A DNA stretch of 64,000 nt from Streptomyces changanensis. Its GTDB lineage: Bacteria; Actinomycetota; Actinomycetes; Streptomycetales; Streptomycetaceae. A program made the translations under genes and the position numbers. Positions 49,761 to 62,587 of the stretch are shown one piece after another. The stretch covers positions 2,914,001 through 2,978,000 of the forward strand of contig NZ_CP102332.1 in NCBI RefSeq assembly GCF_024600715.1. The letters are read 5' to 3'. Under the pieces are notes generated by a model. It saw nothing but the letters and a program-made list of their open reading frames with translations. It was not told the origin of the DNA and did not search any database. Position 1 is the stretch's first letter; every line of letters begins with the position of its first letter.

Positions 49761-50735
49761 TCAGCGGGACCCGGCGCGGGCGCGTACGGCGCCGATGCTC
49801 GCCGCGACGACCAGGGTGATCGCGAGGGCGTCGGTGGCGGACAGGGCCTGGTGCAGCACGAGGAAGCCGGCCAGGGCCGCGACGGCCGGTTCCAGGCTCA
49901 TCAGCACCGCGAAGGTCGGGGCCGGCAGCCGGCGCAGCGCGACGAGCTCCAGGGTGTACGGCAGGACGGACGACATCAGCGCCACCGCCAGGCCCAGCGC
50001 GAGCGTCGACGGCACGACCAGGGCGGTGCCCGCGTCCGCGAGGCCGAGCGGCAGGCTCACCAGCGCGCCGACGACCATGGCGAGCGCGAGCCCGTCGGCC
50101 TGCGGGAAGCGCCGGCCGGTGCGGGCGCTGAAGACGATGTACGCGGCCCACAGGGTTCCCGCCGCGAGGGCGAAGCCGGCGCCGACCGGGTCCAGCCGGT
50201 CGAGGCCGCCGCCGCTGAGCAGCACGACGCCCGCCAGGGCGAGGCCCGCCCACAGGAAGCTGACCGCGCGGCGGGACGCCACGACGGACAGGGCGAGCGG
50301 GCCCAGCACCTCCAGGGTGACGGCCGCGCCGAGCGGGATGCGGTCGATGGCCTGGTAGAAGGTGAGGTTCATGCCGGCCATCGCGACGCCGAACGCGATG
50401 ACGGTCCCCCAGTCCGCGCGGCTGTGGCCGCGCAGCCGGGGGCGGCACACCACCAGCAGGACCAGCGCGGCGAGGGCCAGTCGCAGCGTGACCACGCCGA
50501 GCGCCCCCGCGCGGGGCATCAGCAGCACGGCGAGGGCCGCGCCGAACTGGACCGACAGGGCCCCGGCCACCACCAGGGCGACCGGTCCCAGCGCGCCCCG
50601 GCCCGGCTCCCGCGCCGGAGCGGCGGTCTCCGGGGCGTCCGCGGTACGGGCCGCCGTCGCGGGGTCCGCGGGGAGGGGCGCCGGGGTGTGCGCGGGGAGG
50701 GGCGCCGGGGTGTGCGCGGCACGGGCGTCGTTCAC
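49761..50735 (-). CDS. DMT superfamily transporter (EamA/RhaT family)
   Basis: A 324-residue membrane protein with ten predicted helices arranged as two EamA repeats (helices 1-5 from LGPVALVVAGALSVQFGAAL, 6-10 from VGAGFALAAGTLWAAYIVFSA). It is typical of exporters of amino acids or metabolites (RhtA-like). Motifs include AIDRIPLGAAVTLEVLGPL and MSLEPAVAALAGFLVL, both family hallmarks. The N-terminal 50 residues are Ala/Pro-rich, with HTPAPLPA duplicated by a 24-bp DNA repeat. GTG 50735 was chosen after GAGGAAGACGAG. An 8-bp inverted repeat with an 18-nt loop (50798-50831) lies in its leader. Confidence 0.9.
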   Translation of the reverse strand: MNDARAAHTPAPLPAHTPAPLPADPATAARTADAPETAAPAREPGRGALGPVALVVAGALSVQFGAALAVLLMPRAGALGVVTLRLALAALVLLVVCRPRLRGHSRADWGTVIAFGVAMAGMNLTFYQAIDRIPLGAAVTLEVLGPLALSVVASRRAVSFLWAGLALAGVVLLSGGGLDRLDPVGAGFALAAGTLWAAYIVFSARTGRRFPQADGLALAMVVGALVSLPLGLADAGTALVVPSTLALGLAVALMSSVLPYTLELVALRRLPAPTFAVLMSLEPAVAALAGFLVLHQALSATDALAITLVVAASIGAVRARAGSR

Positions 50736-50797
50736 CGGGATCTCGTCTTCCTCTTCTTCCTCGTTCGTGGTGCTCGGGGCTTCGGAGGGACCCGTTC

Positions 50798-50831
50798 CAC
50801 TGCTTGGCCGTCCCGTCCACGGTAAGCAGTG
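50798..50831. promoter_or_regulatory. Inverted repeat in the EamA gene leader
   Basis: CACTGCTT (50798-50805) and AAGCAGTG (50824-50831) flank 18 nt, 63-96 bp upstream of the EamA start. It could be an operator or a leader hairpin. The rest of 50832-51243 has no convincing gene; open frames there lack domains. Confidence 0.35.
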
Positions 50832-51220
50832 AAACCGGGGGACGGCGATGGCAGGGTGCCCTTTCTCACCTGCAGGGACGGTCCTTCTCGTAAGGGCTGC
50901 CGACAGGTGGCACGTAGCGCTGATACACAGAGCTGCGCTCGCGCTCCTGGGGGCAACGTCCCTGTCTCGACGGCTTGCGAGTACGCCTCCCCCTGCGGCG
51001 GTCGTGGGATGAGGAGGTCGGGCCGGATGTCTCGACGGCGGCAACCGCGTCGCCGCTGTGCACGTTCGCTCGGTGCCGGACATCGCCACCCTCTGAGGAC
51101 CTTCCACATGACAGTTAGATCACCGCAGTGTCCCGCTCGTTATCGATCCGACGAGCGGCTGTCGCCCCTGCCGCACGGCGCATAGCTCGTCACCAGATGA
51201 GTGAAATCCGGCCGCTTGCG

Positions 51221-51242
51221 AGGGGCTAGCCCCTTCCAGGGG
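51221..51242 (+). promoter_or_regulatory. Competing hairpins over the SD of the accessory gene
   Basis: AGGGG (51221-51225), CCCCT (51230-51234) and AGGGG (51238-51242) can pair in two exclusive ways: AGGGGctaGCCCCT or CCCCTtccAGGGG. The second hides the AGGGG that would act as Shine-Dalgarno for the ORF starting at 51244/51256. Confidence 0.35.
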
Positions 51243-51243
51243 C

Positions 51244-51849
51244 ATGTCCGAGATTATGGCTGATGAATTCGAAGACTCGGCCGAATCCGGCCGGGGAAGT
51301 TTGCGCAAGAACTTGACATGGTTGATCGGGATTCTCGCTGGCATCGCGGGAATCGTTGCCACGGTGATCGCGCTCTGGCCGGATCCGCCTTTCACCATCG
51401 AGGACTGGGCGGAACGCGCGGAGGCGATCTGCGACGACACCTCCGGAGAGATGGCCGAGACAGCCCGAGAGGCCAATGACGCCTGGACCTACACACTGAC
51501 TGCATCCCAGAACGGAACAGCAACGGCAGCCGATTTTGTGGCAACCGGAAACCTCTATTACAAAATGGCCGGCGCACAGGTCAAACGAGCTGGCGACCTG
51601 AGCGACATCCAGAAACCTGACTCAGAAGAAGAACAAGTCACAGAAGTTATCAGAGACTTCCGAGCTGCGAACAAGTTGATCTACGCGGCGGCAGACACGC
51701 TACGCAATGTCAACACCCAGAACCCGCAGGAGACAATCGACCGGTTCAATGCGCAATCGCAGTCCTACAACGCCGAGGTCAACACAGTCAACAGCCGCCT
51801 TACCACACTCGGTGCTGGCCACTGCGTCCCTCCCGTCAACGCGCCGTAG
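51244..51849 (+). CDS. Accessory single-pass membrane protein of lower GC
   Basis: A 201-residue protein. Residues 1-22 are hydrophilic, followed by one transmembrane helix (about 24-45, LTWLIGILAGIAGIVATVIAL). The outer domain is helical (WAERAEAICDDTSGEMAETA, then EVIRDFRAANKLIYAAADTLR, RFNAQSQSYNAEVNTVNSRL) with two cysteines. Codon use is distinctly AT-richer than every neighbour (AAT, TTT, TTA, ATC-poor wobble), indicating recent acquisition. No family recognised. ATG 51244 is too close to AGGGG for an ideal SD; ATG 51256 is the alternative. It sits in an island between core genes with a transposase relic beyond it. Confidence 0.7.
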   Translation: MSEIMADEFEDSAESGRGSLRKNLTWLIGILAGIAGIVATVIALWPDPPFTIEDWAERAEAICDDTSGEMAETAREANDAWTYTLTASQNGTATAADFVATGNLYYKMAGAQVKRAGDLSDIQKPDSEEEQVTEVIRDFRAANKLIYAAADTLRNVNTQNPQETIDRFNAQSQSYNAEVNTVNSRLTTLGAGHCVPPVNAP

Positions 51850-52359
51850 GGATACGAAATCCATACGCGCGACACCGCTCACATCTTCATTCAGGAGCCG
51901 GTGACGGCTTCTCTGACCCGGTCACCCTTCGGCGTCCCCGTCGTCGGGTTCGCCCCCGTCCGGATGACGCAGGGGGACGCAAGCCATCCGCGAGACGGCG
52001 GGCCAAATTGCAGGCGTTATAGCTGCCTCACCACATGCGGGCGGCCAGGAAGGCCTTGCTCGACTGCCAGCTGATGCCGAGAGTGCACATCGGCTCGGCG
52101 AAGCTGCGCCAGCCGGCCGCCGGAGAGGATGAGACCGGACCGAACCTGGACCTGATGTTCTCTGCCAAGACGGTCGACTCAGACTTGCTCGCCCAGCAGT
52201 GCGACCAGACCTTTGCGACGATGGCGGAGACGGACCGGGAGTACATCCGGGCTACCTAGAAGGACTGACGCCGCCGCACACAGGGGCAACCACGGCGGCC
52301 AGCCGCCGGTCATCCCGGAGACATGCCGCGCACCGTGCTTTGCCGCCGTGTGAACGGCG
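51850..52359. other. Degenerate accessory DNA
   Basis: Lower-GC spacer with no intact gene. A 74-codon open frame (52035-52259, plus) contains NLDLMFSAKTVDSDLLAQQC but no recognised domain or convincing SD; it may be a gene fragment. Together with the relic that follows, it looks like decayed mobile DNA. Confidence 0.45.
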
Positions 52360-52500
52360 AGACAGTCGAGGGCACCCGAGCCCGACCTGCTCATTGCCAC
52401 CGGTCGCCACAAGGGAAATATCCCAGCCGACAGCATCTATCGGGCGTTCGCCGAGCGCGAGGGACTCGGGCGCACCCGGGAGCATTCGGGACGGCTCGCG
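52360..52500 (+). pseudogene. Relic of an IS-type transposase C-terminal region
   Basis: Reading from 52381, the plus strand gives PDLLIATGRHKG and then SIYRAFAEREGLGRTREH, resembling the LIATGRHK and GRTREHMAHRL segments I remember from IS1182-like DDE transposases. There is no start, and similarity stops near 52500 where composition returns to core GC. It is a fragment of under 50 codons; the family assignment is tentative. Confidence 0.35.
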
Positions 52501-52574
52501 CCGGCTTCGCCATCCTCCAGCAGCGCGCCTGCAGTCCGATGTAGGTACTCAGCGTTACAGATCACCTGCCCCAG

Positions 52575-56872
<4,298 letters not shown>

Positions 56873-56886
56873 CGCACCCGTCCGAG

Positions 56887-56924
56887 GGGCCCGGTACCGC
56901 GACCACCCGCGCGGTACCGGGCCC
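56887..56924 (+). terminator. Terminator of serC
   Basis: gggcccggtaccgcg pairs perfectly with cgcggtaccgggccc (15 bp) around an 8-nt loop and is followed by ttcgg, 14 nt past the stop codon. Confidence 0.85.
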
Positions 56925-56936
56925 TTCGGCGTGCGC

Positions 56937-57058
56937 GGTCGGTACGCGAGCCGTGCGCGGTCGGCGTGCGCGGTCGGCGTACGCGGTCGGTCCGTGCGGC
57001 CGGGGTGCGCGGCCGGTCCGTGCGGTCGGCGTGCGCGGTCGGTCCGTGCGGCCGATTA
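56937..57058. repeat. 12-13-bp tandem repeat (gcgtgcgcggtcg)
   Basis: About eight degenerate units of gcgtgcgcggtcg/gtccgtgcggccg follow the serC terminator. From 57059 to 57213 the DNA holds the presumed promoter of the next gene (TTGACA at 57148-57153, no clear -10). Confidence 0.75.
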
Positions 57059-57213
57059 GCGACCTGTGCAGGGGCGCCGGTGGTCCCTACCATCCGTAGC
57101 GCACGTCCGGACGGAGCGGGGCACAGCGGCCCGAACCGTTTGAATGTTTGACATGTCCATGACCGCGCTTTCGGTCGAACCCCCCACGTCGGCCGGCGAC
57201 CGATCGGAGAACC

Positions 57214-57906
57214 ATGTCCGCGAAGCCCTCCAGAAGAGCGTCCAGAGCGCTGGTGACCGGCGGCGCCACCGTCGCGCTCGCCGGGTCCACGCTGCTGGCC
57301 CCCGGTACGTCGACGGCCGCCGGCGGCGGCATCGTCGCCCCGCCCGACAAGATCGTCATCGAGATCGCGACGGTCAACGGCTCGGGCTGCCCCGCGGGGA
57401 CGGCCGCCGTCGCCGTCTCCCCGGACAACACGGCCTTCACCGTCACCTACAGCAACTACCTCGCCCAGGTCGGCGTCGGCTCCAAGCCCACCGACTTCCG
57501 CAAGAACTGCCAGCTCAACCTGGTCGTCCACGTACCGCACGGCTTCACGTACGCCGTCGCCAGCGCCGACTACCGCGGCTACGCGCACCTGGAGCGCGGC
57601 GCCTCCGCGATCCAGAAGGCGTCGTACTACTTCCAGGGCTCGCCCGACACCGCGGCGCGCCAGCACCCGTTCAACGGGCCGTTCGACAACAACTGGCAGG
57701 CCACCGACCAGACCGACTGGGGCCAGCTGGTGTGGGCGCCGTGCGGGGTGAAGCGGAACTTCAACATCAACACCGAGCTGCGCGTCAACGCCGGCACCTC
57801 GGACACCGCGAAGACCAACAGCTTCATCGCCATGGACTCCACCGACGGCGACATCAGGACCGTCTACCGCCTGGCCTGGCGCGAGTGCCCGGACCGCCGG
57901 GGCTGA
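57214..57906 (+). CDS. Secreted DUF4360 family protein
   Basis: A 230-residue exported protein with a Sec signal (about 1-35, basic start, then VALAGSTLLAPGTSTAAGGG). A DUF4360 beta domain follows, with the conserved opening IEIATVNGSGCPAGTAAVAVSPDNTAFTVTYSNY and paired cysteines (GSGCPAG, KNCQLNL, APCGVKR, ECPD) likely forming two disulfides. Core motifs are DFRKNCQLNLVVHVPHGFTYAV and NWQATDQTDWGQLVWAPC. The ATG has GGAGAACC ahead. Function is unknown; DUF4360 proteins are widespread in fungi and actinobacteria as extracellular proteins. A strong terminator follows. Confidence 0.92.
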   Translation: MSAKPSRRASRALVTGGATVALAGSTLLAPGTSTAAGGGIVAPPDKIVIEIATVNGSGCPAGTAAVAVSPDNTAFTVTYSNYLAQVGVGSKPTDFRKNCQLNLVVHVPHGFTYAVASADYRGYAHLERGASAIQKASYYFQGSPDTAARQHPFNGPFDNNWQATDQTDWGQLVWAPCGVKRNFNINTELRVNAGTSDTAKTNSFIAMDSTDGDIRTVYRLAWRECPDRRG

Positions 57907-57933
57907 CGCCGGCACAGCGGCACCACGGCACAC

Positions 57934-57971
57934 GGCGGCGGCCGCCACCCCGGCCACCGGCGGCCGCCGCC
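57934..57971. terminator. Bidirectional terminator after the DUF4360 gene
   Basis: ggcggcggccgcc (57934-57946) pairs perfectly with ggcggccgccgcc (57959-57971) around a 12-nt loop. It lies between two convergent genes. Confidence 0.7.
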
Positions 57972-58093
57972 CCGTGGCCGGTGGGTCCGCGCCCCCTCCG
58001 CGGACCCACCCCTCCCCGTCCCCCGACCCCGCCGACCCGGCGGCCCGGCGGCCCGGCGCCCCCGCCGCTTCTGCGGCCCGGCGCCCCGGTGCC

Positions 58094-58933
58094 TCAGCGG
58101 CTGAGGCCGCGGAACCGGCGTACCGCCAGCGGCAGGAAGACCACCGTGATGGCGAGCGGCCACACGACGGCCATCAGCAGCGCGTGCTCCTGGATCCAAC
58201 TGCCGTCGGACGCGACCTCGTTGCCGAACAGGCCGCGCGCCGCGGACGCCGTCGACGACAGCGGGTTCCAGGCGGCGACGGTCCCCAGCCAGCCGGGCAT
58301 GGTCGACGTCGGGACGAAGATGCTGGAGATCATCGTCAGCGGGAACGCCACCGCGAAGAGCGATCCGGCCGCCTCGGGGTTGGGCAGCAGCAGCCCGAGC
58401 CAGACGCCGACCCAGATCAGGGCGAACCGCAGCAGCAGCAGGAGGCCGAAGCCGCCCGCCGTCGCCGCCGCCCCGCCGTCGGCGCGCCAGCCCATCGCCA
58501 GCGCCGTGGCGGCCAGGATGGCCAGCTCGGCGCAGGCGATCAGCAGGTCGGTCACGCCGCGGCCGGTCACCACCGCCGACGAGGCCATGGGCATGGACCG
58601 GAAGCGGTCGGTGACGCCCTTGGACGCGTCGGTGACGACGGTCGTCGCGGTGTTCATGAAGCCGAACGCCATGGTCGTCACGAACATGCCCGGCATCAGG
58701 TAGTTCCGGTAGTCGCCGGCCGTGCCGCCGTCCCCGCCGGGCGCCTTCATCGCGCCGCCGAAGACGTAGCCGTACAGGAGGACGGAGACGATCGGGAAGC
58801 CGAGCTGCCAGGCGATGTAGACCGGTTTGCGCCGGTAGTGGGTGAGGCTGCGGCGGACGATGTTCCAGGAGTCCGCCACGGCCCAGTACGCGCGCCCCCG
58901 CCCGGTGGCGGGAGTCAGGGTCGTGCCGCTCAC
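58094..58933 (-). CDS. ABC-2 type transporter permease (DrrB-like)
   Basis: A 279-residue permease with six membrane segments (about 45-65, 80-100, 128-150, 155-180, 190-210, 248-270). The family motifs are [39 protein letters not shown], and [22 protein letters not shown] (here [19 protein letters not shown]). It pairs with the ATPase encoded upstream, whose stop overlaps this GTG by 4 bp (GTGA). DrrAB-type exporters pump anthracyclines, other drugs or lipids. The divergent TetR gene suggests induction by the exported compound. Confidence 0.93.
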   Translation of the reverse strand: MSGTTLTPATGRGRAYWAVADSWNIVRRSLTHYRRKPVYIAWQLGFPIVSVLLYGYVFGGAMKAPGGDGGTAGDYRNYLMPGMFVTTMAFGFMNTATTVVTDASKGVTDRFRSMPMASSAVVTGRGVTDLLIACAELAILAATALAMGWRADGGAAATAGGFGLLLLLRFALIWVGVWLGLLLPNPEAAGSLFAVAFPLTMISSIFVPTSTMPGWLGTVAAWNPLSSTASAARGLFGNEVASDGSWIQEHALLMAVVWPLAITVVFLPLAVRRFRGLSR

Positions 58934-60042
58934 GCCGCCGCCCCTTCCCGCCGCGCCGGACGTGCCGCCCCGGCCGCCGGGGCGCCGCCCGGCCCGCTCT
59001 CCCGGCCTTCCGTCCCGTCCCGCGGCGACCCGTCCTGCGGCGACCCGCCCCCCGCGCTCCCGCGCTCGGCCGCCGTCCCGCGCTCGGCCGCCGCCTCGCG
59101 GGCGGCGCGTCCGGTGAGGCGGAGGAACACGTCGTCCAGCGTCGGCCTGCGCAGCCCGATGTCCTCGACCCGCACGCCGTCGTCCCGCAGGGACCTCGCC
59201 GCCTCCGTGAGCGCCTCCACGCGGTCGCGGACCCGGGCGTGGACGCGCCGTTCGGCCTCGTCCACCCGCACCTCGCCCTCGCCGACCCGGGCCACCACCG
59301 CGGTGACGCGCGGCAGGTCGGCCGGGTCGGCGGCGACGACCTCGATCACGTCGCCGCCCACCCGGTCCTTCAGGGCCTGCGGCGTGTCGTCGGCGATGGC
59401 GCGGCCGCGGTCGATGACCGTGACGCGCGAGGCGAGCCGGTCCGCCTCGTCCAGGTACTGGGTGGTGAGCAGCACCGTCGTCCCGCCCGCCACGAGGTCC
59501 CGTACGGCGTCCCACACCTCGCCGCGGCCGCGCGGGTCCAGGCCCGTCGTCGGCTCGTCGAGGAAGAGCACCCGCGGGGCGAGGACCATCGAGGCCGCCA
59601 GGTCGAGCCGGCGCCGCATGCCGCCGCTGTACGTCTCGACGCCCTTGTCCGCGGCCTCCACCAGGTCGAACCGCTCCAGCAGCTCGTCGGCGCGCAGCCG
59701 GGCGCGGCGGCCGCCCAGGTGGAACAGCCGCCCGAACATCTCCAGGTTCTGGCGCCCGGTCAGCACCTCGTCGACGGCCGCGTACTGGCCGGTGAGCCCG
59801 ATGAGGCCGCGCACCCGGCCGGGGTGGCGGGCCACGTCCACGCCGGCGACCTCGGCGCGCCCGGCGTCGAACCGCCGCAGGGTCGCGAGGACCCGGACGG
59901 CGGTGGTCTTGCCGGCGCCGTTGGGGCCCAGGAGCCCGTGCACCGTACCGGGCCGCACCAGCAGGTCGAACCCGTCCAGGGCGTCCTTGTCGCCGTACCT
60001 CTTCCGCAGGCCCTCGGCCCGGATCGCGTGGGTGGTCTCCAT
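58930..60042 (-). CDS. Daunorubicin-resistance-type ABC transporter ATP-binding protein (DrrA-like)
   Basis: A 370-residue ATPase. Walker A is GPNGAGKTT (about residue 40), the Q-loop [26 protein letters not shown] is typical of DrrA, the signature is [16 protein letters not shown], Walker B is [13 protein letters not shown], and the H-loop is [12 protein letters not shown]. The DrrA C-terminal domain follows ([16 protein letters not shown], ending [16 protein letters not shown]). The last 55 residues are a Gly/Glu/Arg-rich repeat tail. ATG 60042 has GGAGG upstream. Twin repeated operator-like sites lie between it and the divergent TetR gene. Confidence 0.94.
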   Translation of the reverse strand: METTHAIRAEGLRKRYGDKDALDGFDLLVRPGTVHGLLGPNGAGKTTAVRVLATLRRFDAGRAEVAGVDVARHPGRVRGLIGLTGQYAAVDEVLTGRQNLEMFGRLFHLGGRRARLRADELLERFDLVEAADKGVETYSGGMRRRLDLAASMVLAPRVLFLDEPTTGLDPRGRGEVWDAVRDLVAGGTTVLLTTQYLDEADRLASRVTVIDRGRAIADDTPQALKDRVGGDVIEVVAADPADLPRVTAVVARVGEGEVRVDEAERRVHARVRDRVEALTEAARSLRDDGVRVEDIGLRRPTLDDVFLRLTGRAAREAAAERGTAAERGSAGGGSPQDGSPRDGTEGRESGPGGAPAAGAARPARREGAAA

Positions 60043-60065
60043 GCGGTCGCCTCCGTCCACAGAAA

Positions 60066-60105
60066 CTGAGTACACCGTACCCAGCGGAGCGTACACCGTA
60101 CCCAG
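60066..60105. promoter_or_regulatory. Twin operator sites between the ABC transporter and its TetR
   Basis: GTACACCGTACCCAG occurs at 60070-60084 and again at 60091-60105, exactly 21 bp (two helical turns) apart. The first is part of the near-palindrome CTGAGTAC-acc-GTACCCAG. The position in the 102-bp divergent gap fits autoregulation by the TetR and repression of the transporter. Confidence 0.65.
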
Positions 60106-60144
60106 TTTTGGTGCGCGGTGTTTTCCCGGCCGTACGCTGGCGCC

Positions 60145-60918
60145 ATGACCAGCAGCGGCGGCGACACCACGACGAGCGGCAGCGGCGACATCGTCCGCAG
60201 CCTGGAACTGCTCTGGGGCACCGAGACGCCCCCGAGCCGGGGCCCCCGGCGCGGGCTGTCCCTGGAGCGGATCGTCACCGCCGCCGTCGAGCTCGCCGAC
60301 GCCGAGGGGCTCGACGCGGTGTCGATGCGCCGGCTCTCCACCGAGCTCGGCGTCGGCACCATGTCCCTCTACCGGTACGTGCCGGGCAAGGCCGAGCTGC
60401 TCGACCTGATGCTCGACCGGGTCCAGGGCCTCCCGGCGGACACGGTCGTACCGCGGCAGGCCGACTGGCGCGCCGCCGTCGAGACCCTGGCCCGCGGCCA
60501 CCTCGCCCTGTACCGGCGCCACCCCTGGCTGCTGAAGGTCAACCAGAGCCGTACCGTCCTCGGCCCGGGCACCCTGCGCGGGCTGGAGTCGGCGCTGGGC
60601 GGGCTGCGCGGGATGGGGCTGAGCGACCCGGAGACGCTGTCGGTGATCATCGCGGTGCAGAGCTTCGTCGGCGGCATCGCGCGGATGGAGATCGAGGCCG
60701 TGGAGGCGGCGAAGGAGACCGGCGTCAGCGACGAGGACTTCTGGAAGAGCCAGGAACCCATCCTGGCGCGCGCCATGGAGAGCGGGCGGTTCCCGCTGAT
60801 GGCGCAGTTGTCGGAGGACACCTTCTCGGCGGAGTTCGACCACTTCGCGTTCGGGTTGCGGTGCCTCGTCGAGGGCTTCGAGGCGGTCGTCGCCCGCAGG
60901 GCGGCCGACCCGTCCTGA
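60145..60918 (+). CDS. TetR family regulator (TetR_C type) of the DrrAB-like transporter
   Basis: A 257-residue regulator. A 40-residue Ser/Thr/Gly leader precedes the HTH (about 42-95, [45 protein letters not shown]). The C-terminal domain resembles the tetracycline-repressor type ([57 protein letters not shown]). That subgroup usually controls drug efflux pumps, matching the divergent ABC genes. TACGCT ends 6 nt before the ATG, with no SD, so the mRNA is probably leaderless. The ligand is unknown. Confidence 0.93.
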   Translation: MTSSGGDTTTSGSGDIVRSLELLWGTETPPSRGPRRGLSLERIVTAAVELADAEGLDAVSMRRLSTELGVGTMSLYRYVPGKAELLDLMLDRVQGLPADTVVPRQADWRAAVETLARGHLALYRRHPWLLKVNQSRTVLGPGTLRGLESALGGLRGMGLSDPETLSVIIAVQSFVGGIARMEIEAVEAAKETGVSDEDFWKSQEPILARAMESGRFPLMAQLSEDTFSAEFDHFAFGLRCLVEGFEAVVARRAADPS

Positions 60919-60985
60919 CGCGTCCCGTGCCGCCGGACGCCCCGGGCGCCCCCGGCCGGTACCCGACGGGCCCCTCCCGGTCGGG

Positions 60986-61054
60986 CTCCCGACCGCTCCC
61001 GACCGCTCCCGATAGGTCCCGATGGGTCCCGACGGCTCCCGATGGGTCCCGATG
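60986..61054. repeat. Seven tandem decamers (ga-y-s-g-s-tccc), 10-bp period
   Basis: ctccc gaccgctccc gaccgctccc and five further variants ending in tccc follow without a break. The exact 10-bp period places each copy on the same face of the helix. It lies 80-150 bp upstream of the secreted-protein gene starting at 61133. Confidence 0.85.
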
Positions 61055-61132
61055 GCCCAGTCGGCGCGCGGTGCGCGCGCGGGTCGCGCAGCATCGGTGG
61101 GGAAGCAGCCGCAGAAAGCAGGAGGCAACGCA

Positions 61133-62020
61133 GTGCGTCTCGGACCCCCCTCGTCGACCGCCCTCACGGTGGCCGCCCTCACCCTCCTCGCGGGCGCCGC
61201 GGCCCCCGCCTCCGCCACGACCGCCGCGCCCCAGGCGGCGCCTCCCGCGGCGCCCGCCGTGCGGGTCGCCGACCCCGCTCCCGCCGCCACCCACTGCGTC
61301 CCCGCCGCGCCGCTGCGCCTCCAGGGCTCGCAGCGCCCGGCCGGCCCGGCCGTCGGCCTGTGCGTCACGGTCTCCGGCGCGTCCATGACCGTCTCGGCCT
61401 CGGCCGACTGCGCCTGCACCACCTCCGGCACCTGGACGGCCCGGCGCGGTGACGCCCGGGACGCCACCGCCTCCGGCACGCTCGGCGCCCGCGCCGAGTA
61501 CGCCGGACCCGGCACGTACGCCGTCACGGCGACCGTCAGCATCGGCGGCGGCCCCCGCGACGCCGCCTCCACCACCCCGCTCACCGGCACCGTCGGCGGC
61601 ACGTTCGCCCTCGCGGCGGTCCTGCCCGCCCCGACGCACCGCGTCGAGGTGGCGCCGGCCACGCTGCGCCCCGGGACGACCACCACCCTCACGTACAAGG
61701 TCACGCAGGTCGCCGCCGAGGGGGACGGCAGCGCCCGCCTCGGCGTCATCGGCGAGCCCGGCAGCGGCGTCTCCGTCACCTCGCCGGACGCCCGCTGCGT
61801 CAACCCGCTCACCAGCGGCACCCCCACCCGGCGCAGCCCGCACGCCGTGGACTGCACGCTCACCGACCTCGCGGTGGGCCGCCCGGCCGCCGTCACCGTC
61901 CGGGTCACGCTGCCGTCCGGCTCCTGCTCGTCGGTGGTGTCCAAGCTCGGCTACTGGACGCCGAAGGGCCAGCAGGTCTCGGGCGCCATGCTCAACGGAC
62001 CCACGCTCGGCTGTCGCTGA
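61133..62020 (+). CDS. Secreted protein with DUF11-like C-terminal domain
   Basis: A 295-residue exported protein with a Sec signal (about 1-32, ending APASA-TT), an Ala/Pro segment, and a cysteine-rich module (about 60-115, with THCVPAAP, GLCVTVS, DCACTTSGTW). The C-terminal beta region (about 160-295, VEVAPATLRPGTTTTLTYKVTQ, RCVNPLTSG, VDCTLTDLAVG, YWTPKGQQVSGAML) resembles the secreted repeat protein at 14824-16176. GTG 61133 has AGGAGG at 7 nt. The gene follows helically phased decamer repeats. Function is unknown; surface or extracellular. Confidence 0.83.
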   Translation: MRLGPPSSTALTVAALTLLAGAAAPASATTAAPQAAPPAAPAVRVADPAPAATHCVPAAPLRLQGSQRPAGPAVGLCVTVSGASMTVSASADCACTTSGTWTARRGDARDATASGTLGARAEYAGPGTYAVTATVSIGGGPRDAASTTPLTGTVGGTFALAAVLPAPTHRVEVAPATLRPGTTTTLTYKVTQVAAEGDGSARLGVIGEPGSGVSVTSPDARCVNPLTSGTPTRRSPHAVDCTLTDLAVGRPAAVTVRVTLPSGSCSSVVSKLGYWTPKGQQVSGAMLNGPTLGCR

Positions 62021-62050
62021 CGCGCCGTCGACACCCGCACCGGGCCCGCG

Positions 62051-62088
62051 GCGGGGCCGGCCGCCGTCTCCCCGGCGACCGGCCCCGC
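62051..62088 (+). terminator. Terminator after the secreted protein gene
   Basis: gcggggccgg (62051-62060) pairs with ccggccccgc (62079-62088) around an 18-nt loop that may itself fold. It lies just before the DUF3224 promoter. Confidence 0.55.
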
Positions 62089-62116
62089 TGTCACACCCCG
62101 GCCGTACACTCGCCCG

Positions 62117-62587
62117 ATGAATCCGACGAGCCCGACCGGCAACCCGACCAGCCCCACCGGCCAGACCGGCCCGACGCGAGCCTCAGGAACGTTCACGGTC
62201 GCCGCGTTCGAGCCCACCTCCCTCGAACCGGACCCCGCCGTCGAGACGGCCCTCCCCGTCACCGTCGCCACCATGGAGAAGCGCTACGAGGGCGAGGTCA
62301 ACGGCCGGTCCGCGACCCTCTTCACGTCCGCCTACGACACGGGCGCGGGCACCGGCACCTACGTGGCGATGGAGTCCTTCGAGGGCACGCTCGCCGGTCG
62401 CGCCGGCACCTTCAACTTCGTGCACGCCGCCTCCACGACGGCCGGTTCGGGCCGGCTCGGCGAGTACTTCACCGTCGTCCCCGGCAGCGGCACCGGCGAG
62501 CTCGCCGGGATCACCGGCGGCGGCGGCCTGGCCGTCGACGAGGACGGCACGCACCGCGTCTGGTTCGACTACGCGCTGGGCGACTGA
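62117..62587 (+). CDS. DUF3224 family protein
   Basis: A 156-residue cytoplasmic protein with a beta-barrel fold of the allene-oxide-cyclase-like kind. After a repeated leader (NPTSPTG twice) come the family motifs ASGTFTVAAFEPT, VATMEKRYEGEVNGRSATLFTSAYD, GTGTYVAMESFEGTLAGRAGTFNFVH and GTGELAGITGGGGLAVDEDG. The reaction is unknown. TACACT ends 6 nt before the ATG and no SD is seen, so it is probably leaderless. It overlaps the convergent next gene by 19 bp, which forces the last six codons to share sequence with that gene's end. Confidence 0.92.
   Translation: MNPTSPTGNPTSPTGQTGPTRASGTFTVAAFEPTSLEPDPAVETALPVTVATMEKRYEGEVNGRSATLFTSAYDTGAGTGTYVAMESFEGTLAGRAGTFNFVHAASTTAGSGRLGEYFTVVPGSGTGELAGITGGGGLAVDEDGTHRVWFDYALGD

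Noticed and set aside
50736..50900. Riboswitch before the EamA exporter
   Set aside because: None of the conserved cores I know (TPP, SAM, glycine, guanidine) is visible. Only a simple inverted repeat is present.
50866..51063. 65-codon minus-strand frame upstream of the EamA gene
   Set aside because: No SD, no domain and basic low-complexity composition; another frame is equally open.
52035..52259. 74-codon plus-strand ORF
   Set aside because: No recognisable domain or ribosome binding site. It is noted only within the degenerate accessory region.
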